Assembly (NCBI GenBank): GCA_028456385.1
Contig: JALNQF010000070.1
Location: forward strand, 124,001-188,000
DNA from: Ophiosphaerella korrae
Lineage: Eukaryota > Ascomycota > Dothideomycetes > Pleosporales > Phaeosphaeriaceae
Length of the DNA stretch: 64,000 nucleotides
Direction: 5' to 3'
A program made the translations under genes and the position numbers. The notes under the pieces were generated by a model. That model ran no database searches. It saw only the letters and a program-made list of their open reading frames with translations, and was not told where the DNA came from. Shown piece by piece: positions 10,880-21,142 of this stretch; the first letter of the stretch is position 1; each line of letters opens with the position of its first letter.

Positions 10880-11225
10880 TAAAGGCGGTAAGCCTATATT
10901 CTAGCTAAGTGACATAGCTAGTACAAGAAAGTCTACGATTGCGCGGACGATTGCAGAGTTATTTGCCAGCTATGGCTAGCTAGGAGCGGGCTTCTTCTTC
11001 AAGAAAGGCGAAGGTAAGCGCGGTAACACCTAACGGTTCTTTACTACTATAGCTACCGACTTAGTAGCGTATAAGCCAGGCATGCTACCTAGTATTAGGA
11101 AGGCACTCGACGAGGACTCAGCTATCTTAAAAAGAGCTCTAAAAGACTAGTTTACGAAGCTAATCTTACAGCTGCTCTTAGAGATAAAGTAGGAGCGCAT
11201 GTCTATACTCTAAGCGCTCAGCAAC
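10880..11225 (+). pseudogene. RIP-mutated NACHT (NLR) fragment
   Basis: One plus-strand frame encodes the start of a fungal STAND/NACHT NTPase. It reads IFxLSDIASTRKSTIART where x is a stop, and the family norm is WLSGMAGTGKST. The differences are TGG to TAG, GGC to GAC, ATG to ATA, GGT to AGT and GGA to AGA, all G-to-A. It continues GAGFFFKKGEGKRGNT, RFFTTIATDLVAYKPG, IRKALDEDSAILKRALKD and KLILQLLLEIK, the usual order after the P-loop in this family. Further in-frame stops all sit where Gln is expected (CAG/CAA to TAG/TAA). Homology ends near 11,225, before Walker B. This is a clear RIP-killed piece of a third NLR in the window. Confidence 0.85.
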
Positions 11226-12287
11226 TGTCTTCTAGTAAGGTGAAACGGTTTGTCGGAAGACCTCCTACGTTGTCAGATAACTGGGTTGAGAACTGAAGGC
11301 CATCCGTATCCGTAGGAGCTAACGATCTGTCCACTAAGATAGCCGACAGGGTTTCGAGCCACTCGGGGTTTCGAGCCACCCCTCAGAAATTGGCCACCTA
11401 TCTGAAAATCGTGTTATCTCAACAACGACCCTACTAAAATAGACAACCGCAAAGGATCTATACAAGCAGCTATCTGCAATCTTAGTACTAGTGTTTTTTC
11501 AAGTTAAAGAGCTGCTGCAAAAGCGTGCAAGATCCCTTGAGCTACGCTCTCTACGCGCATACGCGGTCCGCAGAGTAGCTAGAAAAAAAGGCTTACTATT
11601 AGTTACTAGAGAAGTATAAGTAGGTACTAATAATTAAGTGTATATTAGCTATAGGTAAGAAACTACGCTATTCAGTTATATTTAAAGAGAAGAACTTAGA
11701 AAGTACTATGTTTCTTATAAGAATTCCTAACTAGCTTTATATAACCTCTAAGAATAGCTAGATATCTAATATAATAAGTACCCAGTAGTGTCCTTACCTA
11801 ATATAGCGCCTTTAGATAATAGGTTCATATCGATGGATGAGATAGGTCAGCCTTGGTGGCCTCCAGGCCAAGAAGCTCTTGTGAGTTCTCCTTCCGCAAC
11901 TACCGTATCAAGAATTAACTTCCATTAAGGATAGGTTATCCCCTCCGCCAGTCATAAAGTCGCCAGCTCATTTGTCGTCGAGCTCAACGGGAAGTAAAGG
12001 TGACGCCTTCCGCAAAAGCGACTACGTGGCCGGCACAAGCAAGTTAAACACGCGAGAGGGATTGCGTTATAGCTAAGGCTGGGTTTGGCGGCGGTGCAAG
12101 GGCCAAGCCGCAAAGTGTGTCACGGTATTGACCCAATTACGTGACACATTGCCTATGCATCGACCTGCTTGCCCCTATTCATACGACCAACGCCTATTCT
12201 GCCTTTTTGTTCTGTATCCAGCGAAGCCATTAGCTGCCTAAATACGATGCTTGTTCATTAAGCGTTCAGCCTCAATGCACGTCGCCG
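11226..12287. other. RIP-affected, mostly non-coding DNA
   Basis: The stretch is AT-rich with many TAG/CTA words, especially 11,560-11,800. A frame near 11,460-11,620 reads like a basic, Leu-rich protein segment (KELLQKRARSLELRSLR) ending in stops and may be a transposon gag or transposase piece. I cannot name it. No intact gene. Confidence 0.4.
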
Positions 12288-12740
12288 TGTCAGATTTGAT
12301 GGTCACTCAAATACTCGTGCGCGTAGAGGTAAGAATTGAGTTCATTGAGTGCTCTGACTATCATCTGCCTGCCGGCTGCTATTGATATAATCCGTGATGT
12401 TCTTTGATTCTTCTCCTGCCCCCGGGTTGCACTTTTGTTGAACGTGCACGCGTCACCTGATAGCTACTCTCCTGTCAGAGCCCTGTCAAAGAAATGCGCC
12501 ACAGCTGAGTCGGTGCATTGCAGCTGTGTCGGCGCATCGCAGCTGAGTTGATGCATCGCAGTTGAGTTGGTGCGCCGCAGTTGAGTTGATGTGGTTGAGT
12601 TGGCCAAAGGCGGCTGTATTGGAGTACAATGAATTGAGGTCAAACAATGAATCAAGAGAGGGTAAATAGCAATAGAAGGTAATACTAGAATGAGAACAAT
12701 CAACCCACATCAATACATCAATCAATCTCTTGTACTCCAC
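12288..12740. mobile_element. Composite of two TGTCAG-family LTR pieces
   Basis: The left part (12,288 onward) starts TGTCAGATTTGATGGTCACT, the reverse-oriented terminus. It holds about five 19-bp units of the GCAGTTGAGTTGATGCGC type at 12,500-12,600. From about 12,600 the sequence matches the plus-oriented 20,343-20,565 copy (GGAGTACAATGAATTGAGGT and the AATCAATC-rich end). The two pieces are head to head and neither is complete. Confidence 0.6.
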
Positions 12741-12892
12741 TGGCGCTATCCTTGCTCTATAATTACATTATCCTCATGCTTGGTATCTCCGTCGACCATA
12801 TACGAACTGTCGAGCCTATCATCGATTACTATCGAGCATTCTCTGCTGGTCCCAATAACGATGCTCCTATGAGGTGTAGTCATTTGTTTGCT

Positions 12893-13759
12893 TTAGTCTT
12901 GAATGTTTTGTAACGTGTTTGAATAATGTTTTAAGCAATCGATAAGATTACTCATGCTTTGAAGGTGATCGTTTTGACTGTCCCTCTCCGCAGATTCGTG
13001 TTCTGAGATTGTAATTCCGCATTTCTCTTTAACTACTTGGGCAGGAATATCTGAAGTAATCCTGGTGATATCTGCATTGTCGCACCGCGAGTCTATTTCC
13101 TTGTTCTGTACTTGTTCTGATTCGGTACAAGCTTGGCGTAAAACTTCTTCAGACAAAACCCGTTTAATCTGCGTTTTTTGATGAGATCTAGTTGTGATGA
13201 TCTCTTAAGGAGAAAGACGTCTTGATGTTTCTTTAGGATGAGAATACAGCATAGCTGGAGGTGGAATGGTAAGAGTTCTACCGACTCTAAGCTCCGTAGC
13301 TGCCCTAGACTTTGGTTCCAGTGTATAGGGCTTGTTATTGCCTTCAGTCTGCGTCTTTGAGGCCCTCAGATAATCCTTGGTTGAAATATAGGCGAAGTCT
13401 TTGGTAATTACACTATCACTCTGGTTGGCGTATGGAGCAGTTGAAATTGAACTATAGGCGAGGACGACGGAAATTTCAGAAAAGTTGCTTCTGCAAGTGT
13501 GACGGCATTCCGAGCTGTTGGTCGATCCAAGAGATTGCTCGAACGTTGGGCCGCTCATCAAGGAAATACCAACAAGTTCTTCCCAGCTGTTTAATTCTAT
13601 ATATCCCGGAAAAAGGTATTCGATGTCTAATTTGTTCTCGACGATTACAGAATCGAAGAAAGATAAGTAAGTGACCTCTGGGTCTTCAAACGAAGTAGTA
13701 TGGTCTGCAGCATCTGGCGTTGTAGAGCGGCTCTGAAAGATGTTAATGATACAACTCAT
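12893..13759 (-). pseudogene. Hypothetical protein, 289-codon frame with one in-frame TAA
   Basis: From ATG at 13,759 the minus strand is open for 184 codons to TAA at 13,207-13,205. It then continues in the same frame for another 103 codons to the stop at 12,893. Both halves have the same low-complexity-free, acidic/Ser-rich character. The second half (LSEEVLRQACTESEQVQNKE and onward) ends in an amphipathic Leu/Asn-rich helix. A TATA-like TTATATAAATC lies about 60 bp upstream (13,819-13,829). A Gln codon CAA at the stop position would join the halves, so this is another C-to-T-at-CpA candidate. It may equally be an expressed 184-residue protein with a pseudo-tail. I recognise no domain, signal peptide or membrane segment. 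Confidence 0.55.
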
Positions 13760-13818
13760 GATTATGTGTGGTAGAATAGAGGACTTAGCTGAGAAGGCAT
13801 GGGTGGCAGGGGCCAGCG

Positions 13819-13829
13819 ATTTATATAAT
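13819..13829 (-). promoter_or_regulatory. TATA-like box
   Basis: TATATAAATC reads toward the ATG at 13,759, at a plausible core-promoter distance for a short 5' UTR. Confidence 0.4.
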
Positions 13830-14687
13830 GCTCACCATTGCTGAGGTTGCAGCGAATTACAAGGCATAAGAGCCTTACCTCCTTGACCGTCCGCGGAGTT
13901 AGGTGCCGCCCTTCTACACTAGCATATGGGTATCCTGGTCGACTATATGATGCTCGTGATGTTTAGGAGTATCGACTCGCTGAGAAAGGGCGCAAAGATT
14001 TCATGCAGACCCTAGAGAGGCATAGGTGAATGTCATCACTATCACGTCGATGACTATTCTCTCGACCTTAGCTAACTGCTAAGTTGTGATCTTGTGACAG
14101 ATATGCGTCACTTGGGTCTTCCCTCGACGCTAACAAGCACTTCTCACACGCCTCAGCCATGCATGGTATCTCAATCAGTCTGATGCCGCGCAAGCTACGG
14201 AGAGGCCAACAATGCGAAGGGTAGCCTACTACACATCGAGATAGATGACCGAGCTAGACTGGCCATGATCATTATGGATCCTTGTGCAGTTCTTATGCTT
14301 TATATGCAGCCTATCAAGCGAATACAGGCAAATAGAGTAATATTCCCTACTTATACTAAGAGAAAATCCAGAAATAATATTATTTTTAGATAACGAAAGC
14401 ACTAAAATAGCTGAACCCCCGAAAATAGCGACTACGCTATACAACTTAGCGACAAGAATATAAGTTACACATCTTATTAATTTTGTACCTCCTTGTATCA
14501 TCATGCGGCTTAGGCGTCTATATTAGCTGGCTTATTATGACACGAACCACATCTAGACGAGGGCCTAAGTCTCCTTATAAAATAGCTCAGAATCCGCTAA
14601 CATTCGTCTTTACCACAACTTTTATGACAACTTTTATCAAAACTTGTGGGATGAGCCGGCTCACGAACCAACTCATGGATCTTATAC
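13830..14687. other. Intergenic stretch without a supported gene
   Basis: Short frames only. The sequence is moderately AT-rich at 14,330-14,470. No repeat was recognised before the inverted-repeat arm at 14,688. Confidence 0.4.
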
Positions 14688-14915
14688 AGTCGCGAGCAGA
14701 ATCGGTTTCCGGTTTTGCACTTTGATTTGTTCTCACAGCACGGACCTCCTAACAGGGGGGTTTCTTACTTCGTGTTAGCATCTTGTAGGGATATTCTCGT
14801 AATTTACAAACGTTTTTAAATACGTCATGTGAGGCTTGGGCTACGAATTAGCCACACTCGGATCAAGCCACAGAGTGTCACACATTCGGGTCTATGGCAA
14901 GTCGAATCGGCCCTC
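14688..14915 (+). repeat. Left inverted-repeat arm flanking the PNP-NACHT-WD40 gene
   Basis: About 228 bp here match the reverse complement of 20,042-20,309 over the full length. Shared blocks include GAATCGGTTTCCGGTTTTGC, TTACTTCGTGTTAGC, GGGATATT.TCGTAATTTAC, ACGTCATGTGAGG, GCTTGGGCT.CGAATTAGCC and GAATCGGCCCTC. Most differences are transitions. The arm is 279 bp from the 3' end of the NLR. Confidence 0.9.
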
Positions 14916-15193
14916 TATGCGGTGCCACGTGACACTGAGACTAGATGTAATTATTCGCTGCTGATGCGAAAACTCTACTGCTTTCCATGGAATTCCTCAT
15001 AGCGCCATCGTTAGCACACCCCAATGCGATATTACTGTATTTCTTACTATCATGTGTCTCGAATGCGTCAAATGCGTCAAAACAGGTAGCAAATAACGTC
15101 ATCAAAATTGGTGGCAAATAACATCATAAGCGTTTGTTATTTCAAATCCGCTACATTAATAATTTTTTGCCTCCCATAGTATATAAGAGAATC
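14916..15193. other. Gap between repeat arm and NLR 3' end
   Basis: Short imperfect direct repeats only (AATGCGTCAAATGCGTCAAA; GGCAAATAAC..CATCA twice at 15,090-15,125). Confidence 0.4.
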
Positions 15194-18100
15194 CTACACC
15201 TGGGAAGGTGGTTCTGTCTTTACGGTGAGCTCCATGATGGAGACGCCGCCCGATGCATGCCCGAGATCGACGGTGTCCCGGAAAACAGCCACACTTGTAG
15301 CTCGATAATCGGGAGGAAGCCAGAGCAGAGTTTCCGAGCCGCAAACTATCCATTGTTTTCTAACGAACAAAGCTGGAGTAGTAGAGGCTGGACTAGCGGT
15401 TCCGCATGTAATGTTAAGGACTCCTCTACCGGTATGTAAGCAAGACCCGTCACCGGAAAAGCAAAGTTGACGAATAATTACATCAACGTCGAGGGTCCGA
15501 TGGTGGGCGCCCGTGGCGGTGTCCCAGAGCCGCACCGTCTTGTCGCCCGAAGCCGACGCCAGCGTCCTGCCATCCGGAGAGAAGGCGACCGACGAGACCG
15601 AGCTGCTATGGCCTTCGAGGATCTGCTGGTGGGCGCTCCAGTGGTCTTTAATACCGTTCACATTCCTGATAAATGGTAGCCTTTTCGTCCACTGCTCGTT
15701 CCTGATTGCGCTCATCATTGGACTGAACACGAGCGCGGAGCCGTATGTCTGCAACAGAGCCCGTTCTATGATCGATCCGTGGCTGAGGACAAACTTCTCG
15801 GCGTCTTTTAAGAACCCGGCAAACCGAGGACTCTTATCCGGTTGTAACTGGGAGTGCTTAGTGTTTGCATGTAACCGCAGCCTCTAAACATACCTGGGCG
15901 ATATGCAGGAGCCTTCGTATCGACTGTGCTCCGTTCGAGAGATTTCCCAAGAGAGACAGACTTTCAAGCCAACAGAGGAAGCGCTCCTTCAGAAATTCGA
16001 ACACTCGTCCGTCGTCCGTCAGCTCTTGCTTGCAATCTGGGCTTTCGCCGTTCTCGAAGCAGAGATGGTCGGCCCAGAAGACGCAGGAGTATCGTACTGG
16101 AGCCAACGGATCAGGATTAGGAGGGTTCTTATTCTTTGGTCTGAAGCCGAAGTCGAGGTTGTAGATGTTCTGTTTCAGTACCGAGGACATTGCTTCAATT
16201 GAGCACCTGACGATGTCTGCATGCCCTTGGGCAACCCCAGCCTGCTGAAGCCTAAATGTATAATTGTCCTCCAGGTAGTCTTTGGCTGACTTGTGCAGAA
16301 ACCGGACCGTATCCTCACGAAGGATCACGAACGAGCCACAGAGGCCGACGAGTTCGCGAACATCGTTAGTTTGTCGTCCGTGAAGCTCCGCTAGCGGGAC
16401 AAGCTCTTCAAGCGTAAGGGGGCGGTAGACGATGGTGACTGTGCGAAGAATCTGCTTGCAGAGCAGGCTGATATCATCATCATGGCCTTCAATAAGACAC
16501 ATAATTCTGTCGTAAACGGCTGGTAGTCCAGGCGGAAACTTGTCGATCTCGGCCGCGACCTTTTGCAGTGGGACTCGGTTCAGATGCTGACATATCAAGG
16601 CGACCCAGAGAAATGTCGACTCTGCTTTCTTCTCTAGCTTCATCCGGACTTTCCTCCGAAGTTCCTTGTCATATTTATCATATTTACCTTCATCTGCGAG
16701 ACATTCCACTTTCTGCTCGATGAATCGAGCAACTGCACGAGATATGTGCTCATCGTTCAATTCCAGATCGAGTTTCTGGTGGTGTTGGGTCGGGTGCAAG
16801 GTTCGATCTAGCTGTGAGGCCGGGCTCTGTGCCACCAGACCAGACGTGACCAAAAGAGGTACAGTATGCCGAATAGGCATACTGGGCACAGAATAGTATA
16901 TATATGTACTGGGGATACTCGCAGCAGGCCCGGGGCCGGCCCATGGCCGGCCGAGGGTTGCATGGAAAAGTACCCGTGACACTAGCGTAAGCGAAAAGCG
17001 GCTAGATACGAGCCACTTAGCTTTGGACTGAGGGTTACTCGCAACTTGGGTCATCCACTTGACAAGCCGGTCCGAATCTATCTCACATTCGTCCAGTGCA
17101 TCAACCAAAAGGTAGACCGCGTCGAATGGAGCATCTCTCAACATATCGTCAAGCATGGTCTTCAGAGTTGAAAAGAGGTTCGGATTTTGGCTTTCCAGTA
17201 TCGCTTTCCGCTTTTCCTTGGATTTCAAGCGGTACTCCGCCGGTATGTGCTTGCTTAATGCAAGGTTCTTGCTTAGAAGCATCCAAATCAGACCTCGCAA
17301 GACGGAAGTGGCGTTGTTGAGGCGTGAGTCCGTGTTCTGACAGAAGAAGAATGCGAGTGCGCAGTTATCGCGACTTCTCAGTAGATCTTTCAGGTGACGA
17401 ACGAGACCTATCATCAGCATTGTTTTGTCCTTGCCTGGATCCCCTTTCATCCATAGCAGTCTGGTGTTTTCGCTTTCCTGCCAAGCCTTGAGTTCTTCAC
17501 TGTCGAGGATCCAGTCAAAACATCTCAGTAGTAAGCTGCCCTTGTCGTCTCCTATTCGGGACATATCAGTGTTGGGGTCGCTTTCGCAGAGGTCTTCCAA
17601 GAAGTCTCTCCACAGGTCTTCTACCTAGTAAGTTAGTCGAATATCACATCCAATAGCACGAGATGGGAGGTCACGTACGTACCGGGTTACTCGTAGGTAT
17701 AGTTTTGTTGTTATACTCTATCAATATCACTCGAGTTAATCAAGAGAAGCTATCCAATCATTGTCACTTCTTACCAATATGCAAGTTCCCTCCAACTGTG
17801 AAAGACCCGGAGCTCTGGATACCCTGGCCAGACAACTGTTGACTGACCGGCTCGTTGCGGCTAGGCGGGGCGTCTTGGGCAGGCGTCGCGTCGTCTAAAG
17901 GCTGCTCTGGAGTGATGTACGAGAGCAGCTCCTTGGCAGACGCCGCGGCGGCAGCGGCAGCATAGTGTTGCCAGCTGTCATTCTTGTGAGAGTCCGCATA
18001 GTCGGATATGCCGCGGATGAAAATGCAGGGGAACTCGGTCGCGATCCCAGCTGCTTCCATCTCGAAACAGAGTATGTCGCCTACATTACTAGCAGTCGCG

Positions 18101-18848
18101 TTTCTCTTTGTCGCGCTACTTATGACTCGATCTCCGGAGGCGATCAGTCCGTAGTGTACCTCAGGGCCCTCAAATTGCCGGGCCGGTCTGCTGATGGTTT
18201 TTGTCCTGTCGCAGTTCTCACATGCAGAGCCGCTCGTGACATGGGGATAGTCTGCGTCAAAGAGGACGTCGTATCCAGCGGGCGGGCGTTGGTAGACGGA
18301 AAGCCGTTGTCCCTTTTGTAGCATTTGGAACAAAAACTCTTCGACCTTGTTCTCTACCGTCAAGTGGTCACACCGCATCAGCTCGACAGCGCTCCTCAGG
18401 ATTGTTGGCGGAGGCCATAGGAATCCCTTCAGCTGGAAGCTATCTTCGGTATCTTTCCCCAAGTCGTACTGGACCACGCCATTATACTGGCCTTCGGGCA
18501 TGCTGATCACCACGTCGCCCAGGCGGATGTCGTGCTTGTCGCTAGGCACACCGCCTCCGATACCGACGAGAAATCGCCACTCGATAGAAGGGAAGGTGCG
18601 GGCCATATTCGTAGCGACGATGGCAGCTGCGCTCCCCCCCCCTGATTGCCTGGAAGGCATGCGAGGACGACGTTGTGGCCGCTGAGCTCGCCAAGGACGT
18701 ACATGTTCGAGTCGCCTTGCCTGAGGGGCAGGCGGCCATGCACGTGGGCTAGCATGTAGCGGACGGCGCTCATCTCGAAGCCGATGGCGCAGATGACCGC
18801 GACGGTGTAATCTTCATGCCGCCTCAGGCTGCTAGGCAGGTTCGGCAT
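15194..18848 (-). pseudogene. PNP-NACHT-WD40 NLR, one homopolymer frameshift
   Basis: Three exons: 18,848-17,775, 17,620-15,894 and 15,847-15,194. Introns are 154 bp (GTAAGA donor, CTAAC branch, GTAG acceptor) and 46 bp (GTATGT, CTAAG, CAG). The N-terminal domain is a purine-nucleoside-phosphorylase-like module (TVAVICAIGFEMSA, LVGIGGGVPSDKHDIRLGDVV, GDRVISSATKRN, CFEMEAAG, RGISDYADSHKN), used as effector domain in fungal NLRs. A NACHT NTPase follows (GDPGKDKT; Walker B YLLVDALDEC), then a helical region and a WD40 C-terminus. The P-loop has Asp where Gly is invariant. Only one WD40 repeat remains (GHSSSVSSVAFSPDG ... VRLWD) before the conserved tail. A 74-codon unusual segment interrupts the NACHT part. 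The frame breaks at a run of nine G (plus-strand C run 18,634-18,642); seven or ten would restore it. Such proteins act in allorecognition and immunity-like cell death. As read it is probably inactive, though the homopolymer could be a sequencing error. Confidence 0.85.
16776..16997 (-). other. In-frame 222-bp insertion inside the NACHT exon
   Basis: Between the conserved KWLVSSR and KLDLELNDE blocks, where relatives have about 16 residues, lie 74 codons without a stop and without family resemblance. On the plus strand the segment has a TATATATATG box near 16,900, GC-rich inverted words (GGCCGGCCCATGGCCGGCC) and ends resembling TGTTGGGTCGGGT and ACCCGTGACA. It may be a small mobile-element insertion that kept the frame. 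It could also be an intron, using GTACTT near 16,963 and CAG at 16,776. Confidence 0.5.
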
Positions 18849-19303
18849 TGTCGTGTCGGTAAGCAGCCTATTGCAAGGGCGGCGGAAGACGGTGCTAGAT
18901 TTTACAGACGTGTTTACTGGCGTGAGCTCGACCGGTCGTGTTTCGAGGGCGGATCATACGTTGCGATGCGTGAGAAGCGGGTGCGGGGTGATGGCGAGAG
19001 TCAGCATCTTGTCAAGCTCGCTTGGGACATCCAATGGTACAGGGTTGACTGCGCCACTTTGCACGGTTGTTGTAGAGTTGAGATGGGCTTGGCCCAGATG
19101 TATACAGATTTATTCAGAAACTGGTGGAGCTACTTGCTTCGATTGTGGCGTGTCGAACCGCGTTGGTGCTCCGTCGCTTGCGAACGTGTCCTGTGCTATC
19201 CTGGATCCGCTTGGGCTAGATACTGCAAAGGCGAGAAGGCGAGAAGGCGAGGGGGCGAGAAGAGGCGGTCCCCACGCCGGTACCTTCACTTCGGCAGCGC
19301 AGT
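18849..19303. other. Upstream region of the NLR
   Basis: It should contain the promoter of the minus-strand NLR gene. The open plus-strand frames here are GC-rich and low in complexity toward their ends, and I do not accept them as genes. Confidence 0.4.
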
Positions 19304-19304
19304 C

Positions 19305-19354
<50 letters not shown>

Positions 19355-19356
19355 GT
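19304..19356. repeat. (CG)n(TG)n microsatellite
   Basis: About 15 bp of alternating CG followed by about 38 bp of TG with one interruption gives an uninterrupted purine-pyrimidine alternation of some 50 bp. It lies about 450 bp upstream of the NLR start codon. Confidence 0.95.
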
Positions 19357-20041
19357 TCTATTATGGCCATGCATCCTAGGGGTATGGGTCGTTACGATGC
19401 GCCAGCTAGAGTTGTCTTACAAAATGCGTGCTGGCTCCAATCCAATTGCCAACCCTTATCTGGCTTGGACTTTAAGCTTGATTAATTATTCCTATCTTCT
19501 GCTCCTTTTTTCCATTCGTGCGCTGCTTCTGAATGCTCCTTGCGAAGGGTTCTTCTTAGTGCGCAACCTAGGCTTATAAGGCGTGGTACGCTACTTTAGC
19601 TTGCAAGGGGCCCTCCTTACGGCGCGAGCCTGGTCATGCGAGGCGGCGCGCCACTTCAACTAGCTCCGGGTATTGCCTTCAGCCCCAGGGATCACCGCAG
19701 AGTACTGCGCATCTGACAACACTTGGTGTCAACACAAGATCTTGCTCAGTGTCCTTTGACAGTATCCTGTTATTTATCGGCACCTTCCATTCGATCGAGG
19801 AATGGAGACAGGTTGGCTCATCTTCGTCGTAGCTATGATGCTCGTCCCATTCAGCCAGCTGAAGGAACTGGAGCTTCTGGGGCTGTGTCTGCTAGGAGAC
19901 GGTGCGTGGTGGAGACTGGGTTGCAGGAAGTCGGTCAGAACGGGGTCTTGGTCGCGGAAAGGGCTCGTCATTGTAGGCATGTGAAGCGACAGCGGCGTTC
20001 GGGAGGCAGTTCAAACTTCGGTGGTGGAAGGGCGCTCCGTG
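19357..20041. other. Gap between microsatellite and right repeat arm
   Basis: Two or three frames overlap at 19,720-20,170 on both strands but none has a convincing product. CAAGGGGCCCTCC-type GC-rich words occur at 19,595-19,665. Confidence 0.4.
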
Positions 20042-20309
20042 GAGGGCCGATTCGGCTTGCCCTAGACCCGAATGGGACACTCTGTGGCTTGATCAGAGTG
20101 TGGCTAATTCGCAGCCCAAGCCCCACCACCAGGCACGTGTGGCACACACGCCAAGGGGCCGGCCTCACATGACGTGATTAAAAACGTTGTAAATTACGAA
20201 AATATCCCTGCAAGACGCTAACACGAAGTAAGGAACCCCCCGGTTAGGAGGTCAGTGCTGTAAGAACAAATCAAAGTGCAAAACCGGAAACCGATTCTGC
20301 TCGCGACTA
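20042..20309 (-). repeat. Right inverted-repeat arm flanking the PNP-NACHT-WD40 gene
   Basis: This 268-bp block is the inverted partner of 14,688-14,915. It carries a 35-bp extra segment (about 20,126-20,160, containing CACGTGTGGCACACACG) that the left arm lacks. The arms bracket about 5.1 kb, including the whole NLR. Confidence 0.9.
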
Positions 20310-20342
20310 CACGCGACTGCACGCGAACAATCTCAGCATAGC

Positions 20343-20565
20343 TGGTCAAAGGTGATTGTGTTGGAGTACAACGAATTAAGGTGAAACAATGAATTAGTAG
20401 GTCCCCTTACATAGGGCACGCTAATAGGAAGGATAAATAGTAGTAGAAAGTAATACTAGAGGAACACACAACGAACTCACATCAATAAAATCAATCAATC
20501 AGTTCGAACTTGACTCAATTCTCACCGCACTTCACAACATCAATTTGTGACCATCAAATCCAACA
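20343..20565 (+). mobile_element. TGTCAG-family LTR 3' part directly before a gene
   Basis: It has the family's AATCAATC-rich 3' segment and the terminus GTGACCATCAAATCCAACA. Its 5' end is not recognisable. It ends 12 bp before the ATG of the next gene. Confidence 0.65.
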
Positions 20566-20577
20566 CAACTCCACATC

Positions 20578-21142
20578 ATGGGCACATCTGCAGATATATT
20601 GTTAGAGTTGAAGAATGGATCAAGCTATGTTATATATACACCATATGATGGGAACATATCGTATTGTGGAAGGAAACTATGGGAGTGGTTGGGATCTCTG
20701 ACTTCGAATGAGTGGGATGAACTCAATGAGCAACTCAAAAAGGTGACTTGGTAAGTCCAGCTCCCGATATATGATAGTCAATTATGGTCTGTTAACAATC
20801 TGAACTAGGATCAGTGAAGGTAAGGAAGCAAGCATATATAGTCTGCCTCATCTAAAGTGAAATCCTCCAGGAAAATCAGCTAAACTCCCGATGCACGATG
20901 TCCTCATAAAACAGTCCTACAGGCCTGCGAAACTTCTAAGATCAGTATTGAATAAGGAAGCGCTCTATGTTTTGAATTTGGGATTCTACGGAGATTCAAT
21001 GTTCTCATATAGCATCAACTTTCAACGCATGGAATTTTCCGTTGCGAATCTCATGGGGGAGTATGTAAATACGCCGTTTGACAGCAAGATCGCTGAAATA
21101 CTCTTTGAAAGTAAAGTCTTGAGCAATACATCTCTTGATTAG
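20578..21142 (+). CDS. Three-exon hypothetical protein, 151 aa
   Basis: ATG at 20,578, stop TAG at 21,142. Exons are 20,578-20,750, 20,809-20,819 and 20,871-21,142. The introns are 58 and 51 bp with donors GTAAGT and GTAAGG and acceptors CTAG and CCAG. The 11-nt middle exon keeps the frame (W-I-S-E-G across it). The product starts MGTSADILLELKNGSSYVIY, has WEWLGSLTSNEWDELNEQLK, and ends in an acidic/hydrophobic C-terminus (FDSKIAEILFESK). It is soluble-looking, without Cys-rich or membrane parts. I recognise no family. It is free of RIP-type stops although LTR sequences flank it on both sides. The LTR terminus 12 bp before the ATG means its 5' leader, and perhaps its promoter, is LTR-derived. 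Confidence 0.65.

Noticed and set aside
18816..19485. Overlapping plus-strand frames of 187 and 210 codons
   Set aside because: They are antisense to the NLR start region and run through the CG/TG microsatellite; no motif and no splice sites.
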